DNA from: JAFGIT01 sp016929465 [NCBI: Candidatus Coatesbacteria bacterium]
Lineage (GTDB): Bacteria > B130-G9
DNA: 7,917 nucleotides
NCBI GenBank assembly: GCA_016929465.1
Contig: JAFGIT010000048.1
Span: 1 to 7,917, forward strand
Reading direction: 5' to 3'
Below, in pieces: positions 5,777-7,917 of the stretch. The translations under genes were made by a program, and so were the position numbers. The first letter of the stretch is position 1; each line of letters starts with the position of its first letter. Under the pieces are notes generated by a model. It searched no databases. It was not told where the DNA came from and saw nothing but the letters and a program-made list of their open reading frames with translations.

Positions 5777-6749
5777 TAGCGTAGAGCCTGAAGTGGTGGT
5801 CAATCGACTCCTTTATATCGAACGCCCAGGAGAGCGCCCGAAGGCCGTCTGAGCCAGAAACAGCGACCGGGGTGCCGTTCACGACGGCGTCTATGAATGC
5901 CTCGAGCTCCGCCCTGAGTGGCTCGAACTGTGTAACACGAACGTGGCGCCTCTTAATATACCGAGCTATCCGCAGGGCCGTCAAAGGCTTGCGAGGGTCG
6001 AGCTCTCCTGCCTTCTGGTACATCTTGACTTTGTGGGTGAGTAGATTCACGGAGATATATGTATCGGGCTGGAAAAGCCTTATCTTCCGCATCTTGGACA
6101 CACTCACACGGCTGGCAACCATATTCGCGACCGAACCGTTCGGGAATTCGAGTCGGGCGTTCGCTATATCAACTTCGTTCGAGAGAACTGACACTCCGAC
6201 GGCCGATATCGTCGATGGGTCTCCGTTAAAACAACTCGCGACGAGGTCGATGTCGTGGATCATCAGGTCCAAGACAACGTCAACATCCAATCCCCGCCCG
6301 GCCGAGCGAGTCAGTCTGTGGGTCTCTATGAACTTGGGCCCATTTATATGCTCCTTGACGGCGACAAAGGCCGGATTGAATCTCTCCGAGTGCCCCACCT
6401 GGAGTATTGCACCAGCCGACTCGGCCATCCGTACCATCTCTCCGGCCGCCTCTGGAGTATCCGCGATCGGTTTCTCCACGAGCACAGCCCTGCCGCGCCC
6501 GAGATACTCGCTCGCAACCTCCGAATGGGAATGTGTGGGTGTCGCCACAACAACTGCATCGACCTCCTCTGCAAGCTCTCGGTTCGTCGCGAAGGCGCGG
6601 CACTTGTATGTCCCCGCAGCCTTTCGAGCTGCGGCTCTATCGATGTCACATATACCTGCGAGCTCTATCTCCGGAAGCCCAGAGAGTATCCTCGCGTGAT
6701 GAGAACCGAGGTAACCGACACCGGCAACTCCAACCTTAAGATTGGACAT
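5760..6749 (-). CDS. Gfo/Idh/MocA-family NAD(P)-dependent oxidoreductase, GnnA-like
   Basis: A 329-aa cytosolic dehydrogenase. The N-terminal Rossmann fold has VGVAGVGYLGSHHAR (6-20), with dinucleotide-binding glycines 10, 12 and 15, then ICDID (33-37) and VVVATPTHSH (66-75). EKP at 92-94 is the family's catalytic lysine motif; GHSERFNP (119-126) and DLMIHDID (161-168) complete the sugar site. Its position between lpxA and lpxB matches GnnA of Acidithiobacillus ferrooxidans, which oxidises the 3-OH of UDP-GlcNAc before GnnB transaminates it to UDP-GlcNAc3N for amide-linked lipid A. No gnnB lies beside it here, so the GnnA role is inference. The ATG at 6749 has GGGAG 6 nt upstream and starts right before the Rossmann strand. 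Upstream in-frame sequence to a TTG at 6869 is not family-like. The 3' end overlaps lpxB. Confidence 0.92.
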   Translation of the reverse strand: MSNLKVGVAGVGYLGSHHARILSGLPEIELAGICDIDRAAARKAAGTYKCRAFATNRELAEEVDAVVVATPTHSHSEVASEYLGRGRAVLVEKPIADTPEAAGEMVRMAESAGAILQVGHSERFNPAFVAVKEHINGPKFIETHRLTRSAGRGLDVDVVLDLMIHDIDLVASCFNGDPSTISAVGVSVLSNEVDIANARLEFPNGSVANMVASRVSVSKMRKIRLFQPDTYISVNLLTHKVKMYQKAGELDPRKPLTALRIARYIKRRHVRVTQFEPLRAELEAFIDAVVNGTPVAVSGSDGLRALSWAFDIKESIDHHFRLYANESKS

Positions 6750-6750
6750 A

Positions 6751-6891
6751 TCAATCTCCCAATACAACCTGATCAGGTGAATCTGTGGGGATGACCATGC
6801 GGCGCGAACAGCGCCCAGATACAGCCTCTCTCCCACCGCGAATGGATGCCACCCACGCGGGTAAATCAACCAGGGCCGCTGTCAAACTCAT
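6751..6891 (-). CDS. Small ORF of 46 codons between lpxA and the oxidoreductase
   Basis: A hand-found ORF starting MSLTAALVDLPAWVASIRGG and ending QVVLGD. Its ATG is preceded by GGAGGAG at 5 nt, one of the best ribosome sites in the window. Its stop TGA lies one base before the oxidoreductase ATG, whose own ribosome site is inside the ORF's last codons. It fills nearly all of the gap after lpxA. No family is recognised, there is no clear transmembrane helix, and the C-terminal half is Arg-rich then polar. It could be a genuine small protein, a leader that couples translation of the oxidoreductase to lpxA, or the remnant of a lost gene. It shows no resemblance to LpxI. Confidence 0.45.
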   Translation of the reverse strand: MSLTAALVDLPAWVASIRGGREAVSGRCSRRMVIPTDSPDQVVLGD

Positions 6892-6896
6892 GGACG

Positions 6897-6903
6897 CTCC
6901 TCC
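6897..6903 (-). promoter_or_regulatory. Strong ribosome binding site of the small ORF
   Basis: GGAGGAG on the minus strand, 5 nt before the ATG at 6891-6889 and just after the lpxA stop. It has no other downstream start to serve within normal spacing, which is the main reason to take the 46-codon ORF seriously. Confidence 0.55.
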
Positions 6904-6917
6904 GAAGCTAAAGAGGA

Positions 6918-7700
6918 TCATGCCTGGGCAGCACAGAGCCCGCGCCTGGAATGCCTGACAAACTCGAGGATATGCCTCGCCTCTGCCGTCTCCCCGAATT
7001 CACTCTCGATCCGATTCAAAGCAACCTCTTGTTTCAGATCGGCTTTGAAGATCAGTCGATAGATCTCCTTGAGCATCTGTATCTTTGCCGACGGAAATCC
7101 GGCTCGACGTAATCCAACCAGATTCAACGAGAAGTGCTTCGCCCTATTGCCGGCCGCCTGTGTGTAGGGCAGAACATCCCTATCAATTCCCGAGCAGCCT
7201 CCGGTCATCGAATAGGCGCCAATCTGGGTGAACTGGTGCACACCGACGAGACCACCTATGACCGCACGGTCTTCGACGATTACGTGACCTCCGAGTGTCG
7301 CAGCATTGGCAAAAATAACGTGATCACCAATATGACAGTCGTGAGCTATATGGCAATAGGCCATCACGAAGTTGTTGTTACCGACCCGAGTCTGTCCACC
7401 ACCATCCATCGTCCCGCGATGAATCGTGACGTATTCACGAATGACGTTGGCCGAGCCTATCACCAGAGATGTCTCCTCCCCCCCGTACTTCAAATCCTGG
7501 GGGTCGGTACCGATAACGGCATAGGGGAATATCTGGCAACTCTCGCCTATCGTGGTCTGTCCCGTTATATACGCTCCGAGCTGGATAGAGGTCCCACGAC
7601 CAATCTTGACCCCGCCGTCTATGACGCAGCGGGGACCGATTATTACATCTTCTGCAATCTCAGCATCAGCTGAGACTATCGCTGTTTCATGAGCGTTCAT
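6918..7700 (-). CDS. lpxA: Acyl-ACP--UDP-N-acetylglucosamine O-acyltransferase
   Basis: LpxA catalyses the first lipid A step, moving a 3-hydroxyacyl chain from ACP to the 3 position of UDP-GlcNAc (or UDP-GlcNAc3N in some bacteria). It is a cytosolic trimer. The 260-aa length matches the family (E. coli 262). Hexapeptide repeats of the left-handed beta helix fill the first two thirds, e.g. [27 protein letters not shown] (68-75), VTIHRGT (91-97) and [13 protein letters not shown] (114-126) are diagnostic; H120 aligns with catalytic H125 of E. coli, H139 with H144 and H155 (GVHQF) with H160. G168 in MTGGCSG aligns with the E. coli chain-length ruler G173, which would suit a long acyl chain (inference). 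The C-terminal helices contain [10 protein letters not shown]. The ATG overlaps the fabZ stop in an ATGA, with AAAGGA just upstream. Confidence 0.98.
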   Translation of the reverse strand: MNAHETAIVSADAEIAEDVIIGPRCVIDGGVKIGRGTSIQLGAYITGQTTIGESCQIFPYAVIGTDPQDLKYGGEETSLVIGSANVIREYVTIHRGTMDGGGQTRVGNNNFVMAYCHIAHDCHIGDHVIFANAATLGGHVIVEDRAVIGGLVGVHQFTQIGAYSMTGGCSGIDRDVLPYTQAAGNRAKHFSLNLVGLRRAGFPSAKIQMLKEIYRLIFKADLKQEVALNRIESEFGETAEARHILEFVRHSRRGLCAAQA

Positions 7701-7917
7701 TTCTTCCTTTCAACGATCGCAGTGCTCATACTGGCCTCGACGACGACTTTGCCGTCCACCAACGCGCGGCCATCCATCCTCGAATAGCCTGCGCGAAGAC
7801 CAGTCTGAGTAACTTCAAGCCGCACCTGGTCTCCCGGGACGACCGGCCGGCGGAACCGCGCTTTATCGATCCCACCAAAAAAGAGGAGTTTGTTTTCGGG
7901 GTCTTCGAGCTGGTTCA
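7697..7917 (-). CDS. fabZ: 3-hydroxyacyl-ACP dehydratase FabZ, C-terminal 72 residues
   Basis: Only the 3' end is in the window. Hand translation gives a hotdog-fold C-terminus with [20 protein letters not shown], the conserved FabZ signature (usually [18 protein letters not shown]), then [16 protein letters not shown]. FabZ dehydrates 3-hydroxyacyl-ACP in fatty acid synthesis and shares the 3-hydroxyacyl-ACP pool with LpxA. The catalytic His and Glu lie off the edge, so activity cannot be checked. The stop TGA overlaps the lpxA ATG by 4 nt, showing tight coupling. In several diderm lineages this domain is the C-terminal half of an LpxC-FabZ fusion; the window cannot say which form is present. 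Confidence 0.93.
   Translation of the reverse strand, partial: NQLEDPENKLLFFGGIDKARFRRPVVPGDQVRLEVTQTGLRAGYSRMDGRALVDGKVVVEASMSTAIVERKK

Noticed and set aside
5872-6699. 275-codon plus-strand reading frame
   Set aside because: Antisense to the oxidoreductase, with Ser/Arg-rich product and no domain features.
6767-6778. 12-bp perfect palindrome ACCTGATCAGGT
   Set aside because: One or two palindromes of this size are expected by chance in a window this long, and it lies inside the small ORF with no other regulatory sign.
6750-6869. 40-residue N-terminal extension of the oxidoreductase from a TTG
   Set aside because: The family begins at the Rossmann strand, and the ATG at 6749 has a good ribosome site. 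The extension shows no conserved features and overlaps the better-supported small ORF.
6751-6917. Possible lpxI or gnnB in the lpxA-oxidoreductase gap
   Set aside because: The gap is too short and none of its frames resembles either family.
1-7917. CRISPR arrays, insertion sequences, tRNA or rRNA genes
   Set aside because: No regularly spaced repeats, transposase motifs, terminal inverted repeats or tRNA T-loop signatures were seen on reading both strands.

Overview
The window looks like a piece of chromosome from a Gram-negative (diderm) bacterium, because it carries lipid A (LPS) biosynthesis genes. Every supported gene lies on the minus strand, so the window reads from right to left. The mix of lpxA, a Gfo/Idh/MocA oxidoreductase, lpxB, cobalamin-type radical SAM proteins and no close match to a model organism suggests an uncultivated or little-studied lineage. 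The FCB superphylum or a deltaproteobacterium-like group is possible, but this is inference and the sequence alone does not settle the phylum.

Transcription unit 1 (7917 to about 3154) begins off the right edge. It holds the 3' end of fabZ (or the fabZ half of an lpxC-fabZ fusion), lpxA overlapping it by 4 nt, a 46-codon small ORF with a strong Shine-Dalgarno that fills the lpxA-oxidoreductase gap, a Gfo/Idh/MocA oxidoreductase resembling GnnA, and lpxB overlapping the oxidoreductase. After a 193-nt gap with two inverted repeats comes a protein of unrecognised family. It has a Pro/Lys/Ala-rich N-terminus, two winged-helix-like segments, one transmembrane helix and a probable periplasmic coiled coil. 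A clear Rho-independent terminator closes the unit at 3154-3190.

Transcription unit 2 (about 3143 to beyond position 1) holds an RNase Z-like metallo-beta-lactamase-fold hydrolase, then, 20 nt downstream, a 496-aa radical SAM protein with an N-terminal cobalamin-binding-type domain. A second, closely related radical SAM gene follows and is cut by the left edge. Both radical SAM genes start at TTG; upstream in-frame stops leave no ATG or GTG alternative that would keep the conserved N-terminus.

How they work together: FabZ supplies acyl chains to the ACP pool, LpxA adds the first 3-hydroxyacyl chain to the UDP-sugar, and LpxB joins two acylated sugars into the lipid A disaccharide. The oxidoreductase may convert the sugar toward a 3-amino form (the GnnA reaction), but no GnnB aminotransferase and no LpxH/LpxI pyrophosphatase are encoded here. 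The most interesting item is the membrane-tethered double winged-helix protein at the end of the lipid A cluster. The paired TTG-start radical SAM genes and the small ORF between lpxA and the oxidoreductase come next.
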